NCBI RefSeq assembly: GCF_039769985.1
Contig: NZ_JBDNCH010000002.1
Coordinates: 806,001-870,000, forward strand
Reading direction: 5' to 3'
Length of the DNA: 64,000 nucleotides
From: Ponticoccus litoralis
Lineage (GTDB): Bacteria > Pseudomonadota > Alphaproteobacteria > Rhodobacterales > Rhodobacteraceae
Position numbers and translations under genes: made by a program. Each line of letters starts with the position of its first letter. Within the stretch, counting starts at the first letter, position 1. Positions 10,011-19,256 of the stretch are shown piece after piece. The notes beneath the pieces are model-generated. The model was not told where the DNA came from and searched no databases. It saw only the letters and a list, made by a program, of their open reading frames with translations.

Positions 10011-10764
10011 ATGTCTGCCGATCAGACTATTGATCATGACAGCTGGAACTATTCGCCGGCGAAGCTGCCGAGGCAGTCCAAGATCAAACTCGGGCGGATC
10101 CACGGTGTCCTGCCTTTCACCGGCGTTCGCAATCCCGGCTTCCGGAGCTCGAGCTCGCATCGGGTGTGGATGACCTACCGGACCGCGGCCAATGATCACC
10201 GGCCTGAGGTCGGCATCGCTGAAAGCGCGGCTAGAGGCCGCCGTCGCCCACGAGCTGCTGCTCTCGCCTCTCCTCTATGATCTGCAATTCCAGCCGCTGA
10301 AGGTCTATCTGCGTCCTGGAGATCGCAAAGGTCCCAGCTATACGCATGACCTGCTTGCCACTTTCGTGGATGGACGGCGCATGCTCATCTTCGTTCGCAA
10401 CTCCGACAGCCTGCAAAAGCCTCGGACGCGGCGCGATATCGAAGCGATCCTAGCGGCGACACCCTCGAGCGCTGCAGATAGCATGAGCATCGTCGATGCT
10501 GGTCGCTACTCGCGGCAGCGACGGGAGAACCTGTTCCGGCTGCATGAGGCCATCCAGACACCCGATCCTGAAATCGACGACATCGTGCTCTGGACCGCCT
10601 GCAACCATCGTTCGCTCTGGCTGATGCGTGATCTTTTTCCGCTGCTCGATTTGCCGCAGAAGACGGTCTTTAAATCCTGCTACCGCCTGATCGCACGCGG
10701 CGCCTTGACCGCAAACCTTGACCATGTGGTCGCGGAATGGTCGCGCATCGAGGTTGCGTCATGA
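10011..10764 (+). CDS. TnsA-like transposon endonuclease
   Basis: About 251 codons starting MSADQTID after a GGAGAAG ribosome site. The position directly before a TnsB-type DDE transposase and a TnsC-type ATPase, plus a small endonuclease core (a Glu-bearing helix LEAAVAHELLLSP, then YTHDLLATF) followed by a winged-helix-like C-terminus, fit TnsA. The strand that usually carries the catalytic lysine reads LIFVRNSD, so the lysine is not evident. One frameshift at about 10190-10200 separates HRPEV from SLKARLEA. Its stop overlaps the tnsB start (ATGA). The family call rests partly on context. Confidence 0.65.
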
Positions 10765-13034
10765 CGATCGCGCCTCGCTACAATTTCGAAGCCGGAACCG
10801 AAATCGTGGTCCAGGGGCGCGACCTCCTGCTCCGCAAGGTCGGTTCGCAAGGCTATGAGCTGGCGGACCCGATGGGCGGCCAGATGAGTATCCTCGTGTT
10901 CTCGTCCTTCGTCGAATTGATGAAATCCGGCGCCGTGACTTTCGCCCCTTCGCAGCTGTTGCCGGAGGGAAGTGCCAAGCTCAGGCTGGGTGGGCTGAGC
11001 GTCGCGGCTCAACTCTCCGATGAGCAACAGACTTATGGCCGCTTCCACTACGCGATATGCAGGGCGATCGATGAGCTCCATCGGCACCGGACCATTGTCC
11101 AGGGCGATGAGGAGTTCCGGATTTCGATCGGCACCTTGAACGACCCCGTTAACAGGAAGTTCTTGCGTCCGCTCGTCGAAACCTTGTTTGGCGAGCGCGT
11201 GCATCTTGGAGCAGCCACCTTGAAGGGCGGCCAGCAGAAGAGCTGGTTTCTCTACAAAGGGCGGACGCTGAAGAAGTACTACGGGATCTATCAGGGTCTC
11301 CAGGACGGTGATGATGTCATCGCTGGACTGGCAACACTTGACCACCTCAAAGGCAACGAGACACCGCGTCTGCCCTTGCGTCTGAAAGAACTCATGACAG
11401 AGGCGTGGGAGGAGATCGGTCTGGATCTCAAGGGACCGTCGGTGGCGAACGTGCATGGCTACCTTGCAGCGCTGATCAACAGGGAAAACCGGCAGCGGGC
11501 GCTCAACGACCTCCCCGCGCTCCCGGTCCCATCCCATCAATCCCTTCTTCGTCACCGCAAGGAGCTGCTCACGCCGACCGAATACATGGTCGCGACGAAG
11601 GGCGAGCGCCACGCGCGCAACAAGCGTGGCCGCGGCAGTTCTGACGTGCGGGCGCTCATGATCGGCGAATTCTGCGAGATGGACGAATGTCGGGCGTCCC
11701 TGATTACCTCGGCCAAGGCCAAAGGCTATTGGCATACGCTGTCTCAAGATATGAAGAAGGCTATGGAATGGGCGGATGAGGAGATCCGCAGTCGCCTCAG
11801 CATCCTTGTCATGATCGATGTCGCAACACGCATGCCGCTGGCCTGGGTTGTCAGCGACCAGCCCAAAGCGGAAGCCACGATGCAGCTGCTGCGGATGGCA
11901 ACACGCGACAAGACCCGCGAGAGGCACATCTACGATTGCGAGGGCGAGACTATGCCGGCCATGGGGCTCGGCATGGTGCGCAACGACAACGGTACCGGCC
12001 TGCGGAACGCCGAGGTCAAGTCCGCGCTCATGGGGATCGCATCGGCGAATACCGACGTGCGCGCCCACGCCTCCGCCGACAAGCCGTATGTCGAGCGGAT
12101 GTTCGGCACCACCGAATCCGTCTTGCTGAAACTGCTTCACGGCTACACTGGGCGAAAAGCAGGAGAGCTACCCGGATATGACGCCAAAAATCAGGCGTCC
12201 TTGACATCGATCTCCTCTATGAAATCCTGACCAGGTTTTTCATCGACGAGTACCCGTCCTTGAAACACACGGGCGTCGGGATGGGAGGGCGGCGACCGGT
12301 ACGAGGTCTATAAAGAACTGAATGAGACCAGGGAGACATTTCGTCTTTTGGATGAAGATCTCCGTCGCGTCCACTTGGGCTGGCCATTCAAGTTGCAGCC
12401 CAACGATGAGGGTGTGCGGGTGCTTGAAGGCCTCTTTTATGGGTCAGACGAATTCCAGGCCGCCCGCGAACACCATAAGGGCAAGGTCACCGTTTATATC
12501 GATCCGGACGATCTGAGCTTTGCGACCGCAGTGATCCCGCGTGATCCAGAGACATACAAGCTTGCACTACAGACGACCGTCTTCGCCGATCTGACCGCAT
12601 CCGAATTCCTAGAGCTGATGACGCAGTACCGGCGTGAAAACCCCGAGGTGACAACACTCTACGAAGACCGGATCGCAAAGGTTCGCCTCGAGAGGCATGA
12701 TCAGCTCAAGAAAATCGGCGTCGAACGGCGTTTGCCGAGGAGCTATGTCACTCAGGCCGAAACCTGCAAGAAGGCCAAGAGCCTGTTTGCCGCATCTCGG
12801 CTGGTCACCACGCCCGTGCCGATCGACACGGTCGCGCCGGGTACCTCGGCCACCGCGATCTCGGGCCCGGGGATCCTTCCTCTCGGCGGAGCAAGCCTCA
12901 TCGATCACGAGCCTGCGGAGCCGACCTCTACGCCTGCAATACCAGCCAGGACATCGAAGCCCAAGGCAGAGAAACCGTCTTCGGAAACCCCTGTCAGGCT
13001 CGGCCGCCCCGCCCAGAAGGGCGAGCTCCTGTAA
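10761..13034 (+). CDS. TnsB-like DDE transposase (Mu/rve superfamily)
   Basis: 758 codons in total. A retroviral-integrase-type core carries the catalytic triad Asp308 (FCEMDEC), Asp409 (MVRNDNGTG) and Glu445 (KPYVERMF). It is followed by a Mu-transposase C-terminal beta-barrel region and a Pro/Ala-rich tail. The N-terminal 300 residues would hold the end-binding domains. ATG at 10761 overlaps the tnsA-like stop. Two compensating frameshifts lie at about 12196 (GGC read for GGCC) and about 12290, so the total length stays a multiple of three. It catalyses strand transfer at the element ends. Confidence 0.85.
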
Positions 13035-13075
13035 CTGCCGCCCTCTCAACGACGTCCAGCAAATCAAGGATACCC

Positions 13076-14050
13076 ATGGGTTTCATCGACCAGAACCGCG
13101 TCAACGCATCGGTTGCTCTGCAGCGCGGCCATTATACCTTCCCGCGCGCGGCAACGCTCCGCAATGCTTTCGAAAACTGCCTGCACGACTACTATGTCAA
13201 AGCCTCCATCGGCGGGCATTTCGAAGCACGCGGCTTGCTGGTGACTGGGGAATCGCGGGTCGGCAAGACCTCGGAGACCGTCCGGCTTGTGGAGAAATTC
13301 AACGCAAGCATGACGGAAATGCCCAACGGGAAGGTTGGCAAGATTATCTACTGCAAGCTGGATGGGTCGATCACTTGGAAGGATCTGGGTCACAAGACGC
13401 TCGAAGCTCTCGGTTACCCCGCGAACCCCCGGCGCACCCAGGGTGAACTCTGGAACATGGTTCGCCATCAATGCCGCGAACAGGGCGTCATCGGCCTCTA
13501 CTACGACGAATGCCAACACGCCTTTACGTCGGGCGCAAAGTCCAACGAAAAGCTCCTCGACCGTTTCAAGGCGCTGATGAAGGAACCGGAATGGCCGTTG
13601 ATGCTCATCCTGTCAGGCGTGCCGATTCTGGCCAGTCATGTGAACTCTGAAGAGCAGATCGCCCATCTCCTCTCCCACATTCATTTCGATGAGATTCACT
13701 TGGACAGGTTCGCTGATCCGACAAGGGATCCGGACCTGCTCGAACTGAACAAGCTCGTATACACCTATGCCGAACGCGCCGATATCGATGTCGACGATCT
13801 CCTTGATGTCGATTTTCTGCAGCGCCTCGATTTTGCCTGCGCCTCCAGGTGGGGCCTCGTCATCGAGCTGCTGATCCGCGCCTTTGGCTTGTGCAGACTT
13901 CGCAACCAGAAGACCGCCACGGTCAAAACGTTTTCCGAGGCCTACGCCCAGAACTCCCGACTGCCTCAGGGCCTGTGCCCCTTCACCGCACCCGACTATC
14001 GCGACATGATCGACAGCGACAAACTCACGGAGATGGTGCTGGACGAATAG
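13076..14050 (+). CDS. TnsC/TniB-like transposition ATPase
   Basis: A 324-residue AAA+ protein with Walker A GESRVGKT (58-65), Walker B GLYYDECQH (140-148) and a sensor-1-like LILSGVP, typical of the TniB/TnsC group that links target selection to the transposase. It follows tnsB by 41 bases on the same strand and reads through without a break. A strong terminator starts 30 bases after its stop, so it is the last gene. The TniQ/TnsD gene that usually follows is missing. Confidence 0.85.
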   Translation: MGFIDQNRVNASVALQRGHYTFPRAATLRNAFENCLHDYYVKASIGGHFEARGLLVTGESRVGKTSETVRLVEKFNASMTEMPNGKVGKIIYCKLDGSITWKDLGHKTLEALGYPANPRRTQGELWNMVRHQCREQGVIGLYYDECQHAFTSGAKSNEKLLDRFKALMKEPEWPLMLILSGVPILASHVNSEEQIAHLLSHIHFDEIHLDRFADPTRDPDLLELNKLVYTYAERADIDVDDLLDVDFLQRLDFACASRWGLVIELLIRAFGLCRLRNQKTATVKTFSEAYAQNSRLPQGLCPFTAPDYRDMIDSDKLTEMVLDE

Positions 14051-14079
14051 CGGCAGGCCAATACGGGTTTGGACGTTTC

Positions 14080-14106
14080 AGGGCTCGCAGTGCGGGCCCT
14101 TTTTTT
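14080..14106 (+). terminator. Rho-independent terminator after tnsC
   Basis: A 9-bp stem, AGGGCTCGC / GCGGGCCCT (one T-G wobble), with a 3-base loop, followed by a run of seven T. It ends the ATPase-tnsABC operon. Confidence 0.9.
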
Positions 14107-14117
14107 GGCCGCCGCCC

Positions 14118-14256
14118 TGCATGCTTATGTGTCAACTGTGCATGCTTATGCCTTGCGGTGAAGAACGACCTGCGGCAAGCATCTGAAATACATAAGATAT
14201 TTTTGCGCAGCACAGCCGCCAGAATCAACTGGGTGTGCAAACTTATGGTACATTGG
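14118..14256 (+). repeat. transposon end array (putative TnsB binding sites)
   Basis: TGCATGCTTATG occurs at 14118-14129 and again at 14139-14150, 21 bases apart. A variant, TGCAAACTTATG, lies at 14236-14247 and is followed by GTACATTGGC. In the opposite sense the consensus is CATAAG-(C/T)(A/T)-TGCA. Direct repeats spaced by about 21-22 bases just outside a Tn7-like operon fit transposase binding sites. The 14139-to-14236 spacing (97 bases) recurs exactly at 26781-26878. The outermost base is not certain; TGTACCATAAG would be a TGT-type terminus. Confidence 0.7.
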
Positions 14257-14554
14257 CATGTTGCCAACGAGATGATGCGCCCGCAGCGAAGGGTAGCAAG
14301 GTCCCGCACAGCCAATCTCGGACCGTTCAAAATGCTGCGGCCTGCATGAATGACCGGTTCGGGAAAGCTGCGTTACGGCGATGACCATTGAGTCGGGGGG
14401 CCGGACTGGGCCGCAGTGGGCAGGGCCATCTTTTTCAGGTGCGGCAGGCAAGTCGTGATCGGGCGGCCAGGCGTCACTGTCAGGGGCATTTCCCCGCTCC
14501 TCAGTTGCCGCATCGCCGCAAGTCAGCTGTGGGCCCATAGCCGTCGGTGGTAAG
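14257..14554. other. 298-bp region flanking the transposon end
   Basis: No gene is supported here. Frames are open on the minus strand, but they run through the transposon repeats and the catB terminator hairpin and show no family feature. The flanking sequence does not match a tRNA or another gene end that I recognise as an attachment site. Confidence 0.4.
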
Positions 14555-14581
14555 CACTCGCTATAGAAAACATAGCGAGTG
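14555..14581 (-). terminator. 10-bp stem-loop downstream of catB
   Basis: CACTCGCTAT and ATAGCGAGTG pair perfectly around a 7-base loop, 8 bases after the catB stop. There is no T-run, so termination may be weak or it may protect the mRNA end. It does not look like an integron attC site. Confidence 0.55.
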
Positions 14582-14588
14582 CCTAGGC

Positions 14589-15225
14589 CTACGGGGTGCA
14601 GATATGGGTTCTCCAAAACCCATGTAGCGCTTCGATATCGCCGCTGGTCAGGATAGGCATCGCGGTTTGCAGGCGGTCTTCTGGCCACTCCCACCACCTC
14701 AATTCAAGCAAGAGGTCGATGTGGTGCGCGCTGAAACGCTTTCGGATTTCCTTTGCCGGGTTCCCGCCGACGATGGTGTAAGGCTCAACATCTCGCGTCA
14801 CCACTGCGCGCGTGCCAATTACGGCCCCATCGCCGATCCGGACGCCCGGCATAACGATAGCTTCCGATCCTATCCAAACGTCGTTTCCGACCACCGTGTC
14901 ACCGGTACGGGCGATAGCCGTTCGCAGCGCCCTCGAAGGCAGGGACATCTGACATCCAGTAGAATGGAAACGTGCTGACCCAGTCATTTCTATGACCCTG
15001 ATTGCCAGCCATCATGAACGCCGCGCCCGATCCGATGGAACAGAAGCTTCCGATCAGAAGACGGTCAACCCCCTCCTCAGGGAGGAGATAGCGGGCGCAA
15101 TCCTCGAAGCTGTGACCGTGGTAATAGCCGGAGTAGTAGCTATAGCGTCCGACCAGGATGTTTGGATTGGTGACCTGCTTGTCCAAGGTGATCCCCCGGA
15201 ACGGGCTCTCGAAGTAGTTTTCCAT
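14589..15225 (-). CDS. catB: type B chloramphenicol O-acetyltransferase (xenobiotic acyltransferase)
   Basis: About 212 codons starting MENYFESPFRG. The protein is a left-handed beta-helix hexapeptide acyltransferase with close CatB wording: NPNILVGRYSYYSGYYHGH, GSFCSIGSGAAF, AGNQGHRNDW, GNDVWIGSEA and IVGGNPAKEIRKRF. It would acetylate chloramphenicol or a related alcohol with acetyl-CoA in the cytoplasm. One frameshift at about 14920-14926 (NGYRP / GDTVVG) is repaired by GGCC for GTACC. It stands alone 330 bases from the transposon end, with its own hairpin, so it may be cargo of an older element. Confidence 0.9.
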
Positions 15226-15757
15226 TTGAAACCTCTGAATAATCTTGTCGTTCGCGACCATGCGAACAGAGTGCGACCGCAACTTGCGGCGCACGATTAC
15301 CCGGCGCTTTGGCGCAGGGCGTTATTCAGTTGGTTCGTTCCGCTGACTTCATTGCGTTTCTTGCCATGTCGAACTGTCGTCAGACCTAGCGTTTCCGCCC
15401 CCGAACGCAAGCCCGTTCAATGGCGCCAAGGGTGAGGCCCGACCTCATTCGTGGCCTCACGCCTTGCGAAAGTCGGATTTTCACACTGCGCGTGCGGCAC
15501 AGATCGACCGGGATCTTGCCGGGCACCGCAACTTTGCAAAGCCCGCTTCCTGCGCAAAGGGGGCACCCGAGGGGCCGGCACAAAGCGCGACCAGTCCCCG
15601 AAACGAAGTCATCCTAGGGCTTGGGCGCGGTCTACGCCATCTGCGCTTCAAGGGCACCAGACGCTTCGATTGCGGCGCATGTTGTTGTTCACCGATCTGG
15701 GCCCCCAACGCGTCACACACGCACCGCTTCGCGACTTCGGCCAGCCAGGACGCGCTA
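15226..15757. other. 532-bp region without a supported gene
   Basis: Open frames occur on both strands, but none shows a family motif, a ribosome site or a consistent start. It separates catB (minus) from the end of the GntR gene (minus). It must include the catB promoter near 15225-15330. I see no terminal repeats. Confidence 0.4.
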
Positions 15758-16387
15758 TCACGAAGGATCCTGCCACCGGGTAAGATGCTGTCCTGTCAAC
15801 TGCCGGAGCGCCTCTGCGTCCCGGATTGCAACTGCCCTGGCCATATCGAGATGATCCTGGCTGGATCGGCGGACATTGGCGCCTATCGACCAACTGGACC
15901 AGTCCCCAGGAAGATCCCGTTCGCGCAGGTCGTTGATCGTATCGGCCAGCAGGTGGTTGGCCAGGGGCGCGACGAGGGCGCGATGAAAGGCATGGTTGAG
16001 GGCCCTCATCTCAGGATAGGGCAACCGGTCCACCCCCGCGTCGAAGGCCTCCGCGGCCTCCTGAATGCTTGCCACGTCCTGCTCCGTGGCAGAGGCGACA
16101 ATCGCCTCCGCCGCCGGGAGCTCCAGCATCAGCCGTATTTCGGTGATCTGTTCGCGAACCTCGGTCGAGGGCTGCACCACGCGGAAACCACGGTTGGGCA
16201 CATGTTGCACCATCTGCCCCGCTGCCAGCGTCGCAAGCGCGGAGCGCGCCGAGGCGCGGGTGCATCGGTAGCGGTCCTGAAGGTCGATCTGGCGCAGCCA
16301 TTCCCCCGGGCGCAGCGCGCCCAGCAGGATGTCGTTGCGCAACCGCTCGGTCACATCCGCGGCGACGATGGTCTCTGGCTTGCTCAC
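15758..16387 (-). CDS. GntR-family regulator with FCD domain
   Basis: About 209 residues from a GTG at 16387 (VSKPETIVAA), 10 bases after the ABC ATPase stop and preceded by GAGGG. The N-terminal winged helix shows LRNDILLGALRPGEWL and a recognition-helix-like region. The C-terminal FCD ligand domain has ALNHAFHRALV and an Asp/His metal-site pattern. As the last gene of the transport operon, it is probably a local repressor that senses the transported compound or a breakdown product. A longer ATG reading to 16477 would overlap the ATPase gene and adds basic low-complexity sequence, so I reject it. Confidence 0.85.
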   Translation of the reverse strand: MSKPETIVAADVTERLRNDILLGALRPGEWLRQIDLQDRYRCTRASARSALATLAAGQMVQHVPNRGFRVVQPSTEVREQITEIRLMLELPAAEAIVASATEQDVASIQEAAEAFDAGVDRLPYPEMRALNHAFHRALVAPLANHLLADTINDLRERDLPGDWSSWSIGANVRRSSQDHLDMARAVAIRDAEALRQLTGQHLTRWQDPS

Positions 16388-16397
16388 CGCCCTGCCC

Positions 16398-17471
16398 TCA
16401 CTGATCCGCGGTGAAAACCACCGCATCCTGTTGCCGGATCCAGATCCGCCCCGCCCCGCACGGCTGCGGCGTTTCAACGTTCAACCGGATCGCCGCGCCG
16501 GCCACGTGGGCCTCTTGCTCGAAGTGATCGCCAAGATAGCTTTCAGCCCCGAACGCCACGTTGATTTCAGACGCATTTTCGCACGGGGTGCAACTGACGA
16601 GATGGGGGCGCACGGCCAGAAGCTGGTCTCCGGCCGCCAGATCGCCCGTGGGAGTACGGGCTCGGATCGCCTGCCCGTCGGGCAGGGTCACGGTGCAGGC
16701 CCCCGGTTCGGAGACCGCCGAACCAGTGACCGCCAGCAGGTTGGCATTGCCGATGAAGCTGGCCGCGAAGGGATGCCGAGGATCGGTATAGATCTGCTGC
16801 GGCGTACCGAGCTGAACCACCTTGCCGCCACGCATGACGACGATGCGGTCGGACATGGCCAGCGCCTCGTCCTGGTCGTGGGTGACGTAGATCGTGGTCA
16901 GGCCCAGTTCGCGCTGGATGTCCTTCAGCCAGACCCGTGCCTGCTGGCGCAGCTGCGCGTCGAGGTTCGACAGCGGCTCATCGAGCAGCAGCAGCGGCGG
17001 GCGGAAGACGATGGCACGGGCCAGCGCCACGCGCTGCTGTTGCCCGCCCGACAGCTCGCCCGGGTAGCGCTTGGCCAGCGGGCCCAGCTCGACCAGTTCC
17101 AGCGCCTCGGACGTGCGCTTTGCCCGCTCGGCCGCCGGGACCTTGCGCAGCTTCAGCGCCATCCCGACGTTGTCCTCAACCGTCAGGTGGGGCCAGAGCG
17201 CATAGCTCTGGAAGACCACACCGAAGCCGCGTGCCTCGGGCGGCAGATAGGCGCCCGTGGCGGCATCGGCCAGCACGCGGTCACCGAAGGTGATGCGCCC
17301 CCCGGTCGGCTGATCGAGACCGGCGACAGAGGCCAGCGTCGTGGACTTTCCGCAACCAGAGGGCCCGAGCAGGGTCAGGAATTCGCCCTCCTGCACGGTC
17401 AGGTTGATACCGTCGATGGCCAGCGCCTGGCCGTAGCGGCGCGAGAGGTCGGAGAGAACAAGTTCAGTCAT
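16398..17471 (-). CDS. ABC transporter ATP-binding protein (Fe/polyamine type)
   Basis: A 357-residue importer ATPase. It has Walker A GPSGCGKST, a Q-loop VVFQSYALW, signature LSGGQQQR, Walker B LLLLDEPLSNLD and an H-loop VTHDQDEA, followed by a TOBE-like C-terminal domain. The start overlaps the permease stop by 8 bases. It powers the importer formed with the fused permease and the periplasmic binding protein. The cargo is not identified; related systems carry ferric iron, polyamines, thiamine or aminoethylphosphonate. Confidence 0.92.
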   Translation of the reverse strand: MTELVLSDLSRRYGQALAIDGINLTVQEGEFLTLLGPSGCGKSTTLASVAGLDQPTGGRITFGDRVLADAATGAYLPPEARGFGVVFQSYALWPHLTVEDNVGMALKLRKVPAAERAKRTSEALELVELGPLAKRYPGELSGGQQQRVALARAIVFRPPLLLLDEPLSNLDAQLRQQARVWLKDIQRELGLTTIYVTHDQDEALAMSDRIVVMRGGKVVQLGTPQQIYTDPRHPFAASFIGNANLLAVTGSAVSEPGACTVTLPDGQAIRARTPTGDLAAGDQLLAVRPHLVSCTPCENASEINVAFGAESYLGDHFEQEAHVAGAAIRLNVETPQPCGAGRIWIRQQDAVVFTADQ

Positions 17472-19198
17472 AGATCTTAACCTTGAAGAGGACGCGGGCG
17501 AGGATCAGCAGCACGGCGACCAGCACGATCTGGAAGGAGGCGAAGGCAGCCAGCGGCCCCACGTCCCCGTTGGTCCAGAGCGACAGCATCGACACGCCCA
17601 TCACCTCGAGCCCCGGAGCCATCAGGAAGATGGCGATGATGTAGGACTTCAGGTGGAAAACGAAGAGCAGGATGAAGCTGCCCAGAAGCGCGGGTTTCAG
17701 CAGTGGCAGCAGCACGATGCGCATGGCCCCCAGCCAGTCCGCGCCGACCGTGCGGGCGGCCTTGTCCAGGTCGCGACCGATCTGCACGATGGCGGGCTGA
17801 ATGACGCCCAGGGCCAGCGGCAGGGTCGCCATGACATAGGCCACGACGATGATGCCGATGTTTCCGCGCAGCCAGCCCATGGGCGGCAGGAGGACGGCGG
17901 CATAGAAGACGCCGAGGCCGGTGATCATGCCCGGCACGATGCGCGGTGAATAGGCCAGCGCCTCAAGCGTGCCGGAGAAGCGGAAATCCGAGCGCTGGAT
18001 CACCAGCGCCACTGCCACCGCCAGCAGCGTGCCAAGGCTGGCCGAGAGCAGAGAGATTTCGACGGTGTTCCAGATCGCCCGCACGTTTGCCTCATCCGCG
18101 AAGAGCTTGGCGAAGTTGTCGAGGGTCAGGACCTTGGTGATCGGCACGAGGGGCGACAGGAAAGAGGTGAAGGCGCGCAGGATGATCCCCGCCACCGGTA
18201 CGACGACCGTGGCCAGCAGCAGCGTGGCGAAGACCGCAGCCAACGGCCAGCGCAAGCGCCCGAGGCCGAGCGTCATCGGGCGGGTGCCCTTACCCTTGAC
18301 CGTTTCGTAGCGGTGGCCCTGGCGCAGCAGCAGGCGCTGCACGATCAGGGTCGAGCCAACCAGCGCCATCAGCAGCAGCGACGAGGCCGCGACCAGCCCG
18401 TGGTTCGGGTTCGAGGCGGCGATGCCCTCGCCGTAGAGGAAGGTCGAGAGGGTATCGATACGGGCCGGGCGCGCCAGGAACAGCGGGATCGACAGGGTTT
18501 CCACCGCGATCACCAGGTTCAGCGCCGTGGAGGTGATGATCGAGGGGATCATCAGCGGCAGCGTCACCTTGCGCAGCACCTGCAGGGGCCCCGCCCCGAC
18601 GGTCCGTGCCGCGCTTTCCAGCGTCGAGTCGACCGAGCGCACCGCGCCATAGAGGCAGTAGAGATAGGCCAGCGGCGCCCGGCTGACACCGGCCACAACC
18701 GACATGCCCGCGATGGAATAGAGGTTCCACGGCGCGCCCCCGGTAGATTGCGCGATGGACTGTGTGATGAAGCCCGAGGGGCCGTACATCACCACCCATC
18801 CCAGGGCGAAGATCAGGTGCGACAGGTAGAGCGGCCACATCAGCACATCGCCCATGACCTTGCGGCCCGGCATGTCGGTGCGCCCGATCAGCAGGGCGGC
18901 AGCGATGCCCAGGACCTCGGCGATGACCACGCTGAACAGCGCGAAGAGACCGGTGGTCAGGGCAATGCGGTCGATCCGCTCATCCCTGACAAGCTGGCCG
19001 ATGTTTTCAAGCGTTAACTGCCAGCCATCGGAATAGAGCGGTCGGTCGACGAAGACCTGCAGCAGGATCGGCAGCGCCGGTGCCAGCATCAGGGCGGCGG
19101 TGATCCCGAAGATCAGCCATTGCGCCAGTCGGGCGCGGTCGAAGGGCGCCGCAGCGCCCGGGTCCGGGTCGGACCTCGGTCAGGGACAGGTGGGCCAT
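17464..19198 (-). CDS. ABC transporter permease, fused two-domain (FbpB type)
   Basis: About 578 codons with two BPD_transp_1 permease halves in one chain. EAA-loop-like segments are found near ESAARTVGAGPLQVLRKV and DKAARTVGADWLGAMRIV, and there are about twelve hydrophobic segments. The start is MAHLSLTE after AAAGGAAG. One frameshift at about 19165-19172 in the cytoplasmic N-terminal tail is repaired by GGCC for GGTCC, giving ...TEADPDPG and then FDRARLAQW. The downstream ATPase gene overlaps it. The architecture matches Fe(III)- or AEP-type importers. Confidence 0.9.
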
Positions 19199-19256
19199 GG
19201 GTACTTCCTTTCAGGACGAGGCCGGCGCGGGGAGCGCTGCGCCGGCCCCGTGCAGC

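Larger units (their letters stand above)
8600..14256 (+). mobile_element. Tn7-like transposition module with one end array
   Basis: The module contains an AAA+ ATPase, TnsA-, TnsB- and TnsC-like genes, a terminator, and then a cluster of short direct repeats that looks like TnsB binding sites (14118-14256). The opposite end is not found between 7.57 and 8.6 kb. Either it has diverged, or it lies left of position 1, in which case the MZA island is cargo. No TniQ/TnsD gene follows tnsC. The boundary is set at the last base region shared with the relic copy at 26.9 kb (through ACATTGGC). Confidence 0.7.

Noticed and set aside
14118..14256. CRISPR-like direct repeats
   Set aside because: Only three unevenly spaced 12-mers beside transposition genes and no cas genes; they fit transposase sites.
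14555..14591. integron attC site at catB
   Set aside because: The hairpin is a simple perfect stem; the R and L box core sites of attC are not present.
14146..14697. 183-codon minus-strand open frame
   Set aside because: It runs through the transposon end repeats, the catB hairpin and the catB 3' end; composition is not protein-like.
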